From Hymenobacter sp. GOD-10R (lineage in GTDB: Bacteria; Bacteroidota; Bacteroidia; Cytophagales; Hymenobacteraceae), in NCBI RefSeq assembly GCF_035609205.1, contig NZ_CP141184.1:248001-312000 (forward strand): a stretch of 64,000 nucleotides of DNA, written 5' to 3'. A model generated the notes under the pieces. It did not search any database and was not told the DNA's origin. It saw nothing but the letters and a program-made list of their open reading frames with translations. The translations under genes were made by a program, and so were the position numbers. Positions 28,365 through 37,061 of the stretch are shown here, piece after piece; within the stretch, counting starts at the first letter, position 1, and the number at the start of each line of letters is the position of its first letter.

Positions 28365-28547
28365 TTACTTGATTTCCTTGTGAACGGTCATCTTCTTGAG
28401 CACGGGGTTGAATTTCTTCAATTCAATGCGCTCAGGCGTATTCTTACGATTCTTCGTGGTGATGTAGCGCGAGGTACCCGGCTGTCCCGAGTTCTTGTGC
28501 TCGGTGCACTCGAGGATTACCTGCACCCGGTTTCCTTTCTTAGCCAT
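28365..28547 (-). CDS. rpmG: 50S ribosomal protein L33
   Basis: Ribosomal protein of 60 residues beginning [20 protein letters not shown] and ending [30 protein letters not shown] is the family signature. Only one Cys is present, so this is the zinc-free (C-minus) form. It sits after a consensus promoter and before DUF4295. Confidence 0.97.
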   Translation of the reverse strand: MAKKGNRVQVILECTEHKNSGQPGTSRYITTKNRKNTPERIELKKFNPVLKKMTVHKEIK

Positions 28548-28576
28548 CTCGACTGGGTTTTTTGGATTAAGGACTG

Positions 28577-28606
28577 CAAAGGTACGGCGATTTTTGAAAT
28601 TATCAA
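28577..28606 (-). promoter_or_regulatory. Promoter of rpmG-DUF4295 operon
   Basis: On the minus strand a TTTG (CAAA at 28604) and TACCTTTG (28577-28584) are 19 nt apart, a full match to the Bacteroidota sigma-ABfr consensus. The box is 30 bp before the rpmG ATG. Confidence 0.8.
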
Positions 28607-28701
28607 ATTGCCAATCGACTATGTACTTTATTTACAAGTCGCTGGTTCCAAGAATTGCACGTACTTGGCACCTGCTAGCTAAAACAGGCACCCATAAAAA
28701 T

Positions 28702-28754
28702 CGGCAACGAAACGAGCATTTGCATCTAAAGAATGCGGGCTTGTTTCGTTGCCG
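28702..28754 (-). terminator. Hairpin terminator downstream of rpmB
   Basis: CGGCAACGAAACGAGC and GCTTGTTTCGTTGCCG are 16-bp inverted repeats with one mismatch. On the minus strand the hairpin is followed by ATTTTTAT. It lies about 40 bp after the rpmB stop. Confidence 0.75.
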
Positions 28755-28795
28755 GTATACTGGATAGGAAGCTAGCTGCTAGCTCCTGGCAAAAT

Positions 28796-29035
28796 CTAGT
28801 AAACGATGAAGCCTTGCTCCTTGGCCTTCTTCAGGACCGACATGATACCATTCTTGTTGATGGTACGGATGGTAGAGGCAGCAACTTTCAGCGTTACCCA
28901 AGCATCTTCTTCAGGGATGTAGAAGCGCTTCTTCTGCAAGTTGGGGTAGAACTTACGCTTGGTTTTGTTGTTGGCGTGCGAAACGTTGTTGCCTACGCGG
29001 GTACGCTTGCCGGTCAGATCACAAACTCGGGCCAT
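28796..29035 (-). CDS. rpmB: 50S ribosomal protein L28
   Basis: Ribosomal protein of 79 residues beginning MARVCDLTGKRTRVGNNVSH and continuing ANNKTKRKFYPNLQKKRFY, a typical L28. VAASTIRTINKNGI is the conserved C-terminal part. It precedes rpmG, with its own promoter and terminator. Confidence 0.97.
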   Translation of the reverse strand: MARVCDLTGKRTRVGNNVSHANNKTKRKFYPNLQKKRFYIPEEDAWVTLKVAASTIRTINKNGIMSVLKKAKEQGFIVY

Positions 29036-29078
29036 GATATTTAGAGACTTAGAGGTTTCAATGCTGGAAAAAGGGACG

Positions 29079-29107
29079 CAAATATCGGTAAAAGTCTGAT
29101 AAGACCA
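29079..29107 (-). promoter_or_regulatory. Promoter of rpmB
   Basis: On the minus strand TTTGG (29105-29107 read as CAA on plus) and GATATTTG (29079-29086) are 18 nt apart. This is one mismatch from TAnnTTTG and about 44 bp before the rpmB ATG. Confidence 0.55.
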
Positions 29108-29141
29108 AATAGGGAGGCTGAAAAATAGCAGGTTAGCTAAA

Positions 29142-29399
<258 letters not shown>

Positions 29400-29436
29400 T
29401 CAACCAAGTTCTATCGTATCCTATAGCGTAACTGTT

Positions 29437-29925
29437 ATGATTAAAATTGTACTAACAGGTGCTTTCATCCTGATAGCAAGTGTTTGTAGTTCCGCGCAGC
29501 AGTGCTTAGTTGACAAGCCAATCGTAGCTTCTCAAGATGAGTTACCAGAAGCGACAAATACGCTTCAGATAAAAAAACAGCTCAATGCGGTTATTGCGGC
29601 ACCTATACTCAAAGCTCGCCGCTCATTACCTCAGACCAAGCAGCGCTACCTGATGGGCCTCGAATCGGAAGAAAAGCTTTTTTTAACTGCTCGTATTTTC
29701 GACAAAAGTGGGGTGTTTGAGCAAGTGTTTACTGAGGTGCGAGACTGGAGCAAGGATTCTGTGACTGCTGTAATCGTCAGTGACTTAGACGCAGTTAGGG
29801 AATACCAAAAGGGCCAAACTATCACGTTTTCAGATAAGAACGTGCTGGACTGGATTATCATCAGGCCTGATGGAACAGAGGAAGGAAACTTTGTGGGTAA
29901 ATACATTGCTAGCCTTCAGCAGTAG
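29437..29925 (+). CDS. Secreted DUF2314-like protein
   Basis: Predicted exported protein of 162 residues with a signal peptide (MIKIVLTGAFILIASVCSSA). From about residue 70 it resembles DUF2314: LFLTARIFDKSGVFEQVFTE, a VTAVIVSDLDAVREYQKGQT segment and KNVLDWIIIRPDGTEEGNFV. The family is of unknown function. It converges on the LEA14-like gene, with a gap of only 24 bp. Confidence 0.6.
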   Translation: MIKIVLTGAFILIASVCSSAQQCLVDKPIVASQDELPEATNTLQIKKQLNAVIAAPILKARRSLPQTKQRYLMGLESEEKLFLTARIFDKSGVFEQVFTEVRDWSKDSVTAVIVSDLDAVREYQKGQTITFSDKNVLDWIIIRPDGTEEGNFVGKYIASLQQ

Positions 29926-29949
29926 CGGCTAGCTGCATACCAAGCTTCT

Positions 29950-30846
29950 CTACTTCGGTATGTTCTTTAGGTCCTGGAGTGTGCCGCTGCTCTGGAATTT
30001 TACTTCGCTGTCTTTAGGGTTTTGCTTGCCAGCCGCTACAGTTATCGAGCCATTAACACGATAGGGTGTCTTCTTGGCTTTAAACAGCGTCTTGAATGCC
30101 ACCTTTGGCATAGCTTTCGGTTCAAACTTCACGTGGATAGGCATCATCGTGGTGCCGCGTTTTCGGAAGGACACATCCTTCGTTTCTACACCCTTCACTT
30201 GCATATCATCGCTAATTCGGAAATCGTAGGCGACGCGCTTCACCGTGAAAGGGAAGGGATTGTAGTTGGTTACTTTGATGGTGATGGTGGCCCGGCCGTC
30301 CTTCAAACCTAGGTGGGTGACATCAATGTCGGCGATTTCAAAGTGTGGCAGCTTCGGCACGTAGATCCGTTTGCTGGCGCGTATTGGAATGCGCTCGGTG
30401 CCTAGCAGTGGCAGACGCGTGTAAGCGTCCATCGTGATGGCTACGTCAACACAATCACGCTGAATGGTCTTGATCTTATGAGCCACTTTGCTCAAGTCCA
30501 TGTTCACGGGGATGTCTAAGGTGCTAACGCCCTTGCTCTTCACAGTCGTTGGCCGGTCCTTGGCGCCGCGACTAATAGCTGTGCCGTCGATATAGGTCAC
30601 GTAGCGGAAGCTGTCTATTGTCATGCCGAGCGGCACGTGATTGCGCAGTTGCACGTGCATTTGGGCCTTCAGCGAATCGGGCGTGATGTTACCGGTCTGC
30701 ATGCTGACATTTTCCAACGTTGGTAACAGGTCTTTGCCTTTGTTGGTGGCGAAATAGCCGATAACGCCTGCCGCTACTACTAGCAAAAGCAGAACGAGCA
30801 GCGTAGTCAGAATAGGGTGACGCTTATTAGAGGAACGAGAAGCCAT
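29950..30846 (-). CDS. LEA type 2 family protein
   Basis: Protein of 298 residues with an N-terminal membrane anchor (about 12-32) and two LEA14/WHy-like beta-sandwich domains. Repeat one includes LKAQMHVQLRNHVPLGMTID and repeat two IDVTHLGLKDGRATITIKVTNYNPFPF; the N-x-N/P-F pattern is typical. Bacterial LEA14 proteins are thought to act in desiccation or stress tolerance, but the role here is not shown. It faces the cell envelope if the anchor is N-in. Confidence 0.8.
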   Translation of the reverse strand: MASRSSNKRHPILTTLLVLLLLVVAAGVIGYFATNKGKDLLPTLENVSMQTGNITPDSLKAQMHVQLRNHVPLGMTIDSFRYVTYIDGTAISRGAKDRPTTVKSKGVSTLDIPVNMDLSKVAHKIKTIQRDCVDVAITMDAYTRLPLLGTERIPIRASKRIYVPKLPHFEIADIDVTHLGLKDGRATITIKVTNYNPFPFTVKRVAYDFRISDDMQVKGVETKDVSFRKRGTTMMPIHVKFEPKAMPKVAFKTLFKAKKTPYRVNGSITVAAGKQNPKDSEVKFQSSGTLQDLKNIPK

Positions 30847-31058
30847 GCGGAATAGGTTAAGTCAGTCTAGTGTCGAGCTAGGAAAGCCGAATTATATACG
30901 GTTGAGCATCAATTGTTTGGTAAGAAGTACGAGGGGTGCTGTATGCTAGGTTGCCGTCGGGCTCGTTTAAATAAACTGACCAGCCTAGACTTACCTTTTT
31001 CCGTAAGTTTGAGCACAGCCCTTTTCGTAGGCTTTCCCACCTGTTTACCTCTTTCTAT

Positions 31059-32303
31059 ATGGAAGCTACTTCTGCTACCACCCGCCGCAGCCACGAGCTT
31101 ATGGAACTCGAAGACCGCTACGGGGCACACAATTATCATCCACTGCCTGTGGTACTTAGCCGCGGCGAAGGTGTACACCTTTGGGACGTGGAAGGAAAAC
31201 GCTACTATGATTTTCTGTCGGCGTACTCAGCTGTCAACCAGGGGCATTGTCACCCACGCATCATTGGGGCGCTAACGGAGCAGGCCCAGAAGCTGACACT
31301 GACGTCGCGTGCTTTTTTCAACGACCAACTTGGGGCAACCGAGAAGCAGCTGTGCGAGCTGTTTCACTACGACAAAGCCCTACTGATGAACTCCGGTGCT
31401 GAAGCAGTGGAAACGGCACTGAAGCTAGCTCGCAAGTGGGGCTACCAGGAAAAGTGGATTGCCCCGAATAAGGCGCGGATTGTGGTGGCGGAACACAACT
31501 TCCACGGCCGTACTACCGGCATCATTTCCTTCAGCACCGACCGCGACAGTACCGGCGGGTTTGGTCCTTATAACCCTGGCTATCAAGTTGTCCCTTACGA
31601 CGACTTAGAGGCGCTGGAAGAAGCCGTAAAGGATCCACACGTGTGCGCTTTCCTCGTGGAGCCAATTCAGGGAGAAGCGGGCGTGGTGGTGCCCTCTGAG
31701 GGGTATCTGGCCAAAGCGTATGATATCTGTCAGGCACACAAGGTGCTATTCATTGCCGATGAAATTCAGACAGGCCTAGGTCGCACAGGCAAGCTGCTAG
31801 CGACGGATTACGAAAGCGTGCACGCTGATATTTTGGTGCTAGGCAAAGCGCTGTCGGGCGGTGTGCTACCCGTATCGGCGGTGTTGGCGCGCGACGAAAT
31901 TATGCTTACAATTCAGCCAGGCCAGCACGGATCCACGTTTGGCGGCAACCCGCTAGCATGCGCCGTATTGCGGGCGGCACTGGATGTGTTGCAAGAAGAA
32001 AAGCTAGCTAACAACGCTGCTACCTTGGGCGAAATTTTTCGGGAGCGAATGCGCCAGATACAAGCCAAGCGCCCCGGCGTAGTGGAAGAAGTACGCGGGA
32101 AAGGCTTGCTCAACGCTGTGGTAATCATTCCGACGGAGGATGGCCGTACAGCCTGGGATGTGTGCGTGATGCTGATGGAGCGTGGCGTGCTCGCCAAGCC
32201 GACGCACGGCGACATCATTCGGTTCGCGCCTCCTTTGGTTATCAACCAAGAACAACTGCACGAAGCCTGCGACATTATCGAGCATGTGCTCCTAGCTTTC
32301 TAA
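31059..32303 (+). CDS. rocD: Ornithine aminotransferase
   Basis: PLP-dependent class III aminotransferase of 414 residues that converts ornithine and 2-oxoglutarate to glutamate semialdehyde. Diagnostic segments are [60 protein letters not shown] with the PLP Lys, and [15 protein letters not shown]. The N-terminal [26 protein letters not shown] is specific for OAT rather than acetylornithine aminotransferase. A TAAGTTTG at 31004 could be its -7 box, though no TTG is well placed. Confidence 0.95.
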   Translation: MEATSATTRRSHELMELEDRYGAHNYHPLPVVLSRGEGVHLWDVEGKRYYDFLSAYSAVNQGHCHPRIIGALTEQAQKLTLTSRAFFNDQLGATEKQLCELFHYDKALLMNSGAEAVETALKLARKWGYQEKWIAPNKARIVVAEHNFHGRTTGIISFSTDRDSTGGFGPYNPGYQVVPYDDLEALEEAVKDPHVCAFLVEPIQGEAGVVVPSEGYLAKAYDICQAHKVLFIADEIQTGLGRTGKLLATDYESVHADILVLGKALSGGVLPVSAVLARDEIMLTIQPGQHGSTFGGNPLACAVLRAALDVLQEEKLANNAATLGEIFRERMRQIQAKRPGVVEEVRGKGLLNAVVIIPTEDGRTAWDVCVMLMERGVLAKPTHGDIIRFAPPLVINQEQLHEACDIIEHVLLAF

Positions 32304-32310
32304 CTTATCA

Positions 32311-32396
32311 GAGTGCGTACATGGTGCGTTGATCGAGACCTAGACCATTCTGCCTTGGCAGCAATAAGGGGCCCGATCAGCGTACCATGTGCGACT
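32311..32396. repeat. Long inverted repeat downstream of rocD
   Basis: GAGTGCGTACATGGTGCGTT (left, 32311-32335 with GATCG) pairs with 32373-32396 (CGATCAGCGTACCATG and GCGACTC) with a few mismatches across a 37-nt spacer. There is no T-run, so it does not look like a plain terminator. It does not share the TCGTTGAACGA core of the palindromic family. Confidence 0.6.
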
Positions 32397-32429
32397 CTAC
32401 GTACCTATACCACATCCTGCTGCACCCGC

Positions 32430-32969
32430 ATGGTTCTTTCTACTTCGAAGCGTCTTCTACTTTTTTGCCTCTATGTTAGTCTCGCTAGCTGTCGAAGCGA
32501 GCAAATAGTATTTCAGGCTGCCACGCCGCCTGAGCAGCACGTATCAGCCGTTAGTAACCTGCCGGTCGTAGTGTACGAGGCGCGTGCCAATAACATGGAC
32601 GCTCCAGTTAGGGCACAGGGGAAGTCGCTACAGATGGCGCTACCTAGCAAAGGGCAGAAGGCCACAATCAAAAAAAGAATCGTGCGCGCAGCTGCTGTAG
32701 CTAGGCAAGCGATACGGCCACGGCTACTCAGCAAATCCAACATAACTGCCGTGCGCGAGGTGCAGGATGAAGGCGAAGGCCAGCCAGCATTACTGGTGCT
32801 AGGTATTCTGCTGGTATTGGCAGGTATAGCAGGTGGCTTTTTGATAGGCGGCGGAATCGGGTTTTTTGTGGGGCTGCCTATTGGATTGTTAGGATACTAC
32901 TTCTTCATGAAAGGCTTATTGGGACCCAACGCTTGGATAGAAGTAGGCAATGAGTTGTTCCAGCTATAA
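32430..32969 (+). CDS. Putative lipoprotein with C-terminal membrane helices
   Basis: Protein of 179 residues that I do not recognise. The ATG at 32430 opens a lipoprotein signal (LFCLYVSLASCRSE, lipobox LASC). A polar basic middle (KGQKATIKKRIVRAAAVARQ) is followed by two Gly-rich hydrophobic segments (LLVLGILLVLAGIAGGFLIG and FFVGLPIGLLGYYFFMKGLL). The combination of a lipid anchor and two C-terminal helices recalls a group of small Bacteroidota envelope proteins of unknown role. Confidence 0.6.
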   Translation: MVLSTSKRLLLFCLYVSLASCRSEQIVFQAATPPEQHVSAVSNLPVVVYEARANNMDAPVRAQGKSLQMALPSKGQKATIKKRIVRAAAVARQAIRPRLLSKSNITAVREVQDEGEGQPALLVLGILLVLAGIAGGFLIGGGIGFFVGLPIGLLGYYFFMKGLLGPNAWIEVGNELFQL

Positions 32970-33059
32970 AAAGCTAGGTAGTATTTCAGATGAAGCGAGA
33001 AGGTTACAGTCAGCAGCTAGCAGCGCTGGGCTCATAATACCTGTCGAGTGCGTCTAAAA

Positions 33060-33086
33060 TTGCCAAACGTGGCAACCTTACCTTTG
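33060..33086 (+). promoter_or_regulatory. Candidate promoter of hemB
   Basis: A TTG at 33060 and TACCTTTG at 33079 match the Bacteroidota consensus, with a slightly short 16-nt spacer. The box is 39 bp before the hemB ATG. Confidence 0.6.
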
Positions 33087-33125
33087 CCCACGTTGTTCTC
33101 CTCGGTTGAATCTTCTGAATGTAGT

Positions 33126-34118
33126 ATGGCTATTATCCCCACGCACCGACCACGGCGCAATCGTAAGTCGCAAGTAATCCGTGACTTAGTACAGGAAACC
33201 ACGCTTTCTGTTCACGACTTTATCTATCCTCTCTTCATGATTGAGGGGCAGAACCAGGCCATCGAAATAAAATCGATGCCAGGTATTCATCGCTTCTCCC
33301 CCGACCGCATCATTGATGAAATTGGCGCCTGTGTTGAGCTAGGTATCAAATCATTTGCTCCTTTTCCGGGCTTGGAAGATGGCGTGAAAGACCGCCTTGC
33401 CCGCGAAAGCGCCAACCCTGAAGGCCTTTACCTACGCACTATTGCCGAAATCAAGCGCCAGTTTCCAGAGGTCGTACTTATGACCGACGTGGCTATGGAC
33501 CCATATTCGAGCGACGGCCACGACGGCGTAGTAGACCCCGAATCGGGCGAAATCCTGAACGACGCGACCCTAGAAGTACTCGGGCAGATGTCGTTGGCCC
33601 AAGCTCGCGCGGGTGCTGATGTTATTGCCCCCAGCGACATGATGGACGGTCGCGTGGCCTTTATCCGCGACGTGCTCGATAGCAACGGCTTCAGCAACGT
33701 GAGCATCATGAGCTACACGGCTAAATATGCTTCCGCGTTCTACGGCCCGTTCCGCGATGCTCTTGACTCGGCGCCAAAGAAAGGCGACAAGAAAACGTAC
33801 CAGATGAACTACGCCAACCGTCGTGAAGCCTTGCGCGAGCTAGCCCTCGACGAGCAAGAAGGCGCCGACATGGTGATGGTGAAGCCTGCCCTGAGCTACC
33901 TCGACATTATTCGCGAAGTGCGCAACGCCACCACACTGCCCGTCACGGCTTACAACGTAAGCGGCGAGTACGCGCTGGTGAAAGCAGCTGCCCAAAACGG
34001 CTGGGTCGACGGCGAAAAGACCATGATGGAAGTGCTCATGAGCATCAAGCGCGCTGGCGCCGACGCTATCCTGACCTACTTCGCCAAGGAAGCTGCCGCC
34101 GTACTGAAGCGGGGCTAG
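33126..34118 (+). CDS. hemB: Porphobilinogen synthase (delta-aminolevulinate dehydratase)
   Basis: Condenses two 5-aminolevulinate molecules to porphobilinogen in heme synthesis. The 330-residue length and the two Lys regions are present: GADMVMVKPALSYLDIIREV carries the Schiff-base Lys, and SIMSYTAKYASAFYGPFRDA the other. The metal-site segment is MTDVAMDPYSSDGHDG, without the Cys triplet of zinc enzymes, so it should be the Mg-dependent type. The ATG at 33126 is preferred over the upstream frame, which overlaps the promoter. A type A palindromic element follows. Confidence 0.96.
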   Translation: MAIIPTHRPRRNRKSQVIRDLVQETTLSVHDFIYPLFMIEGQNQAIEIKSMPGIHRFSPDRIIDEIGACVELGIKSFAPFPGLEDGVKDRLARESANPEGLYLRTIAEIKRQFPEVVLMTDVAMDPYSSDGHDGVVDPESGEILNDATLEVLGQMSLAQARAGADVIAPSDMMDGRVAFIRDVLDSNGFSNVSIMSYTAKYASAFYGPFRDALDSAPKKGDKKTYQMNYANRREALRELALDEQEGADMVMVKPALSYLDIIREVRNATTLPVTAYNVSGEYALVKAAAQNGWVDGEKTMMEVLMSIKRAGADAILTYFAKEAAAVLKRG

Positions 34119-34131
34119 GTCATAAGAAGAA

Positions 34132-34234
34132 AGTAGCGCGAAACTCCTGCTTCGCGTATCGTTGAACGCTGATCGTTTGCTAGGTTGCAACACGAACTGT
34201 TCAACTATACGCGAAGCAGGAGCTTCGCGCTACT
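34132..34234. repeat. Intergenic palindromic element, arm type A
   Basis: Arms 34132-34159 and 34207-34234 are 28-bp inverted repeats with one mismatch, starting AGTAGCGCGAAACTCCTGCT. The core ATCGTTGAACG and its inverse GTTCAAC flank the spacer with GCTAGGTTGCAAC. The right arm ends 5 bp before the ATG of the GNAT gene, so its hairpin lies in that gene's translation initiation region. Confidence 0.9.
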
Positions 34235-34239
34235 TTTTT

Positions 34240-34746
34240 ATGCTCACCGTCCGCCAAGCTACTTCCGCCGATATACCTTCCATTCTGGCCCTCGTTCGTC
34301 GAGTGGTGCCACTAATGATTGCTGCGGGCAACTTTCAATGGTCAGCTGATTACCCGAACGAAGCTGTCTTTCAGCAAGATATTACCCGGCAGCATTTGTG
34401 GATTGCCGAGCTCGACGGTCAGCTAGTAGGGATAGCAGCTCTTACGAATGACCAAGACGAGGAATACGCCCAAGCCGATTGGAACGTAACAGAAACAGCT
34501 CTGGTCACGCACCGCTTAGCCGTTGACCCCGCCGCACAGGGGAAAGGCGTGGCGGTAGCCTTATTAAACAAAGCCGAAGAGCTAGCCCGAGAACAGGGCC
34601 TGCACGTACTCCGCGTCGATACGAACTCTGAAAATCAAGCAACGCAGCGGCTCTTTCCAAAGCTAGGATACCGCTTTGCGGGGGAAATCACGCTCGGTTT
34701 TCGGCCCGGACTGCGGTTCTTTTGCTACGAAAAGCGCCTATCGTAG
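34240..34746 (+). CDS. GNAT family N-acetyltransferase
   Basis: Acetyl-CoA-dependent acetyltransferase of 168 residues. The acetyl-CoA loop is RLAVDPAAQGKGVAVALLNK, and the C-terminal NSENQATQRLFPKLGYRFAG is typical of the small RimI-like/PF00583 group. The ATG at 34240 is immediately after the repeat arm; the upstream frame to 34162 lies inside the repeat and is discarded. The substrate is unknown. Confidence 0.88.
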   Translation: MLTVRQATSADIPSILALVRRVVPLMIAAGNFQWSADYPNEAVFQQDITRQHLWIAELDGQLVGIAALTNDQDEEYAQADWNVTETALVTHRLAVDPAAQGKGVAVALLNKAEELAREQGLHVLRVDTNSENQATQRLFPKLGYRFAGEITLGFRPGLRFFCYEKRLS

Positions 34747-34758
34747 CGCTGCTGGTTA

Positions 34759-35304
34759 CTACTCGGGCACGGCAAAGCTCTGCAACGCCGCAAGCTCCTG
34801 CTTAACCTTCTTCTCCCAAGTAGCCTGCTTGGAAGCTAAGGTGCCGTACTGTGTTTCGACGCCGTAGCGCTGTCGTCGCTTGGCCGCCGCGGCCACAATG
34901 CGCTCCTCCGCGCTAGGCGACTTTTGCGTGCTAGTGGCAGCGGCCGAGGTAGCCGTAGCCTGGCGCAACTGGCGCGCATAGATTTCCATAATATCGAACA
35001 ACGTTTGCTGAAAGCGAAGCTGCTCGGGCAAGTGCTGGCTGGGGTTAATGCTCGAAGCGGAGCGCACCAAGTTGTTGCGCACGATAATGCGCTTTTGGTG
35101 GGTGTAGATGTTGGTGCGCGTCTCAGTAGCTAGCTGAAATTCCGCCTTGCCCGTCTTGCCTTTCTTCAGCTTCACACCGAAGTCGTTGACCGTGAGGCGG
35201 TGTTTGGCACTCCAAGGCACCAGATCGGTTGTTGCTGTTTGGGCTTGGCTTGAAGATGTAACGAAGCTAAGTAGAAGAGCTAGGATACCTATCGATATTC
35301 TCAT
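34759..35304 (-). CDS. Secreted protein of unknown function
   Basis: Predicted exported protein of 181 residues from ATG 35304 (MRISIGILALLLSFVTSSSQ). The mature part starts LVPWSAKHRLTVNDFGVKLK and contains an Ala/Thr/Ser-rich linker (QATATSAAATSTQK) and a charged C-terminal helix. WSxxxxLTxxDF is a pattern seen in some Bacteroidota secreted proteins related to DUF922-like peptidases, but the catalytic His motif of those is not visible. Convergent with the GNAT gene. Confidence 0.6.
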   Translation of the reverse strand: MRISIGILALLLSFVTSSSQAQTATTDLVPWSAKHRLTVNDFGVKLKKGKTGKAEFQLATETRTNIYTHQKRIIVRNNLVRSASSINPSQHLPEQLRFQQTLFDIMEIYARQLRQATATSAAATSTQKSPSAEERIVAAAAKRRQRYGVETQYGTLASKQATWEKKVKQELAALQSFAVPE

Positions 35305-35419
35305 GTAGGATAAATAGTGAAATGGGCGCGAGAAGATACAAGCCGAAGGCTTACGGTCCATAAAACGCACGTCCATTTTGGTTCGACAACCTAGGTGTCG
35401 GACTGGCGGGCGTCCGCTG

Positions 35420-36775
35420 CTATTCTGCGAAAGGCCACCGTTTCTGCTGCCGGCTCCACAACAGAAAGGCCACAATGCCGGCCGCAATAACGGCTAACCC
35501 CGAGAGCATAAACGTGGCCCCTGTACTCCAGAAGACCCCTAGCCACACGACCACGGCAACAATTACCGGCAACGGATAAAGCGGCATTCGGAAGGGCAAA
35601 TGAGCTGTGCCGCGCCGGCGCCGCAGGAGTACCAGCCCGATGGCTTGCCCTACAAACTGCACCAAGATGCGCATAGCTAGTATGGCACTAATGACCTCGC
35701 CTAGCCGGAACAACAAGCTGAATACAAACCCTACGCCGCCCAGAATCAGGAGCGAAACGTGGGGAAAGCGTTTGGTGGGATGCACTTTGGCGAAAAGCGG
35801 AAGAAACTCGCCATCGGCGGCGGCGGCATATGGAATGCGCGAGTAGCCGAGCAACACCGCAAACAACGATGCAAACGCCACCCACAGCACCAGCGCCGTC
35901 GCGAGCTTGGCGGCCGTAGCGCCGTAGATTTTCTCCACGAACGTGCTAACGATGAACTCTGAATGCTGAGCCTCTTGCCACGGAATGACGGTGCCCACGC
36001 TCCAGTTGAGCAGCAGGTACAAGGCCATGATACCCAAGATGCTCAGGAAGATGCTGCGCGGAATAAGCTTGTGCGGCTCCTTTACCTCCGCTCCTAGATG
36101 ACACACGTTGTAATACCCTAGGTAGCTGTAAATGGTCTTCACGGCCGCTTGGCCCATAGCCGCCGACAGCAAGATGCCCGGTAACGCCGAGAAGCCCCCG
36201 GTCGGCATCCAAGCTACGGTGTGCTCGGAGTGCGTGATGCCGCCAAAAATCAGCCAGCCCATCAGACCGAGTACACCAAACCACAGCATAACCCCCAGCC
36301 GGCCAATGTCTTCGATGCGGCGATAGAGCAACGCAATGAGGGCCAGTACCGTGATGCCTGACACGAGCTTGGGTTGCCACCACGCCGTGAGCGGCACGAG
36401 GTAGCCGAAGTACTGGGCGAAACCGATAGCTCCGGAGGCCACTACCAGCGGGGCCTGCACCAGCGTTTGCCACACGTAGAGAAACGACATCAGGCGGCCC
36501 CACTTATGTTCCCCGTAGGCTAGCTTCAGAAAGCGGTAGGAGCCGCCCGCCTCCGGATGGGCCGCGCCCAGTTCCGACCAAATCAGGCCGTCGACAATGG
36601 CTAAACCTGCACCGACAAGCCACGCCAGCAGAAAGTACGGCCCCATAAACCCCATCACCAGCGGCAAGGTGACGAAGGGCCCGATGCCGACCATGTCGAT
36701 CATGTTCAGGGCCGTCGCCTGCAACAGGCCTAGGTTACGACGGAGAGTAGGAGTGGCAGGGTCAACGTGAGCCAT
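35420..36775 (-). CDS. APC family amino acid permease
   Basis: Membrane transporter of 451 residues with about twelve spans. The opening NLGLLQATALNMIDMVGIGPFVTLPLVMG carries the APC GxG unwound helix TM1, and SELGAAHPEAGGSYRFLKLA the family-specific TM3 region. YLGYYNVCHLGAEVKEPHKL matches the conserved TM6 substrate loop. The substrate is not predictable. Confidence 0.9.
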   Translation of the reverse strand: MAHVDPATPTLRRNLGLLQATALNMIDMVGIGPFVTLPLVMGFMGPYFLLAWLVGAGLAIVDGLIWSELGAAHPEAGGSYRFLKLAYGEHKWGRLMSFLYVWQTLVQAPLVVASGAIGFAQYFGYLVPLTAWWQPKLVSGITVLALIALLYRRIEDIGRLGVMLWFGVLGLMGWLIFGGITHSEHTVAWMPTGGFSALPGILLSAAMGQAAVKTIYSYLGYYNVCHLGAEVKEPHKLIPRSIFLSILGIMALYLLLNWSVGTVIPWQEAQHSEFIVSTFVEKIYGATAAKLATALVLWVAFASLFAVLLGYSRIPYAAAADGEFLPLFAKVHPTKRFPHVSLLILGGVGFVFSLLFRLGEVISAILAMRILVQFVGQAIGLVLLRRRRGTAHLPFRMPLYPLPVIVAVVVWLGVFWSTGATFMLSGLAVIAAGIVAFLLWSRQQKRWPFAE

Positions 36776-36897
36776 AGGCAGAAGCTGAAAAGAAGAGGTA
36801 CCCAGTAAGACAACGGGATTTAAAAGCTCAAGAACGCTGAAATGTTCAAGGCGGCCAACGGAGCGGTTTCCAACTTTGCCTACCTAGCCTGCGCGGG

Positions 36898-37005
36898 GAC
36901 ATTGAGCAGACCATGGATCGATTGGGAAAAGCGATTCAAAATCGCTATCCGAAAATCAAGCATATCTTCGTCGAGACGAGTTCCTCCACGGCACATGCAT
37001 CCTAG
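36898..37005 (+). pseudogene. Remnant of a second CDF transporter C-terminus
   Basis: The frame from GAC at 36898 to TAG at 37003 reads DIEQTMDRLGKAIQNRYPKI then KHIFVETSSS. This aligns with the C-terminus of the intact CDF gene that starts at 37062 (QVEQAIDGLQDAIRAKYPEF, KRIFIEAKP). The rest of that copy is missing or unrecognisable upstream. This suggests an old tandem duplication followed by near-complete loss of one copy. The whole 36776-37061 interval otherwise holds no gene. Confidence 0.7.
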
Positions 37006-37061
37006 TGCCGTTCTAACCTCCTGCCGCTGCCATGCGTAGAGCAGCGGTATAACCACACTCT

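Noticed and set aside
36842..37039. Plus-strand ORF of 65 codons
   Set aside because: The readable homology (CDF tail) is in a different frame, so this ORF is a by-product of the decayed gene.
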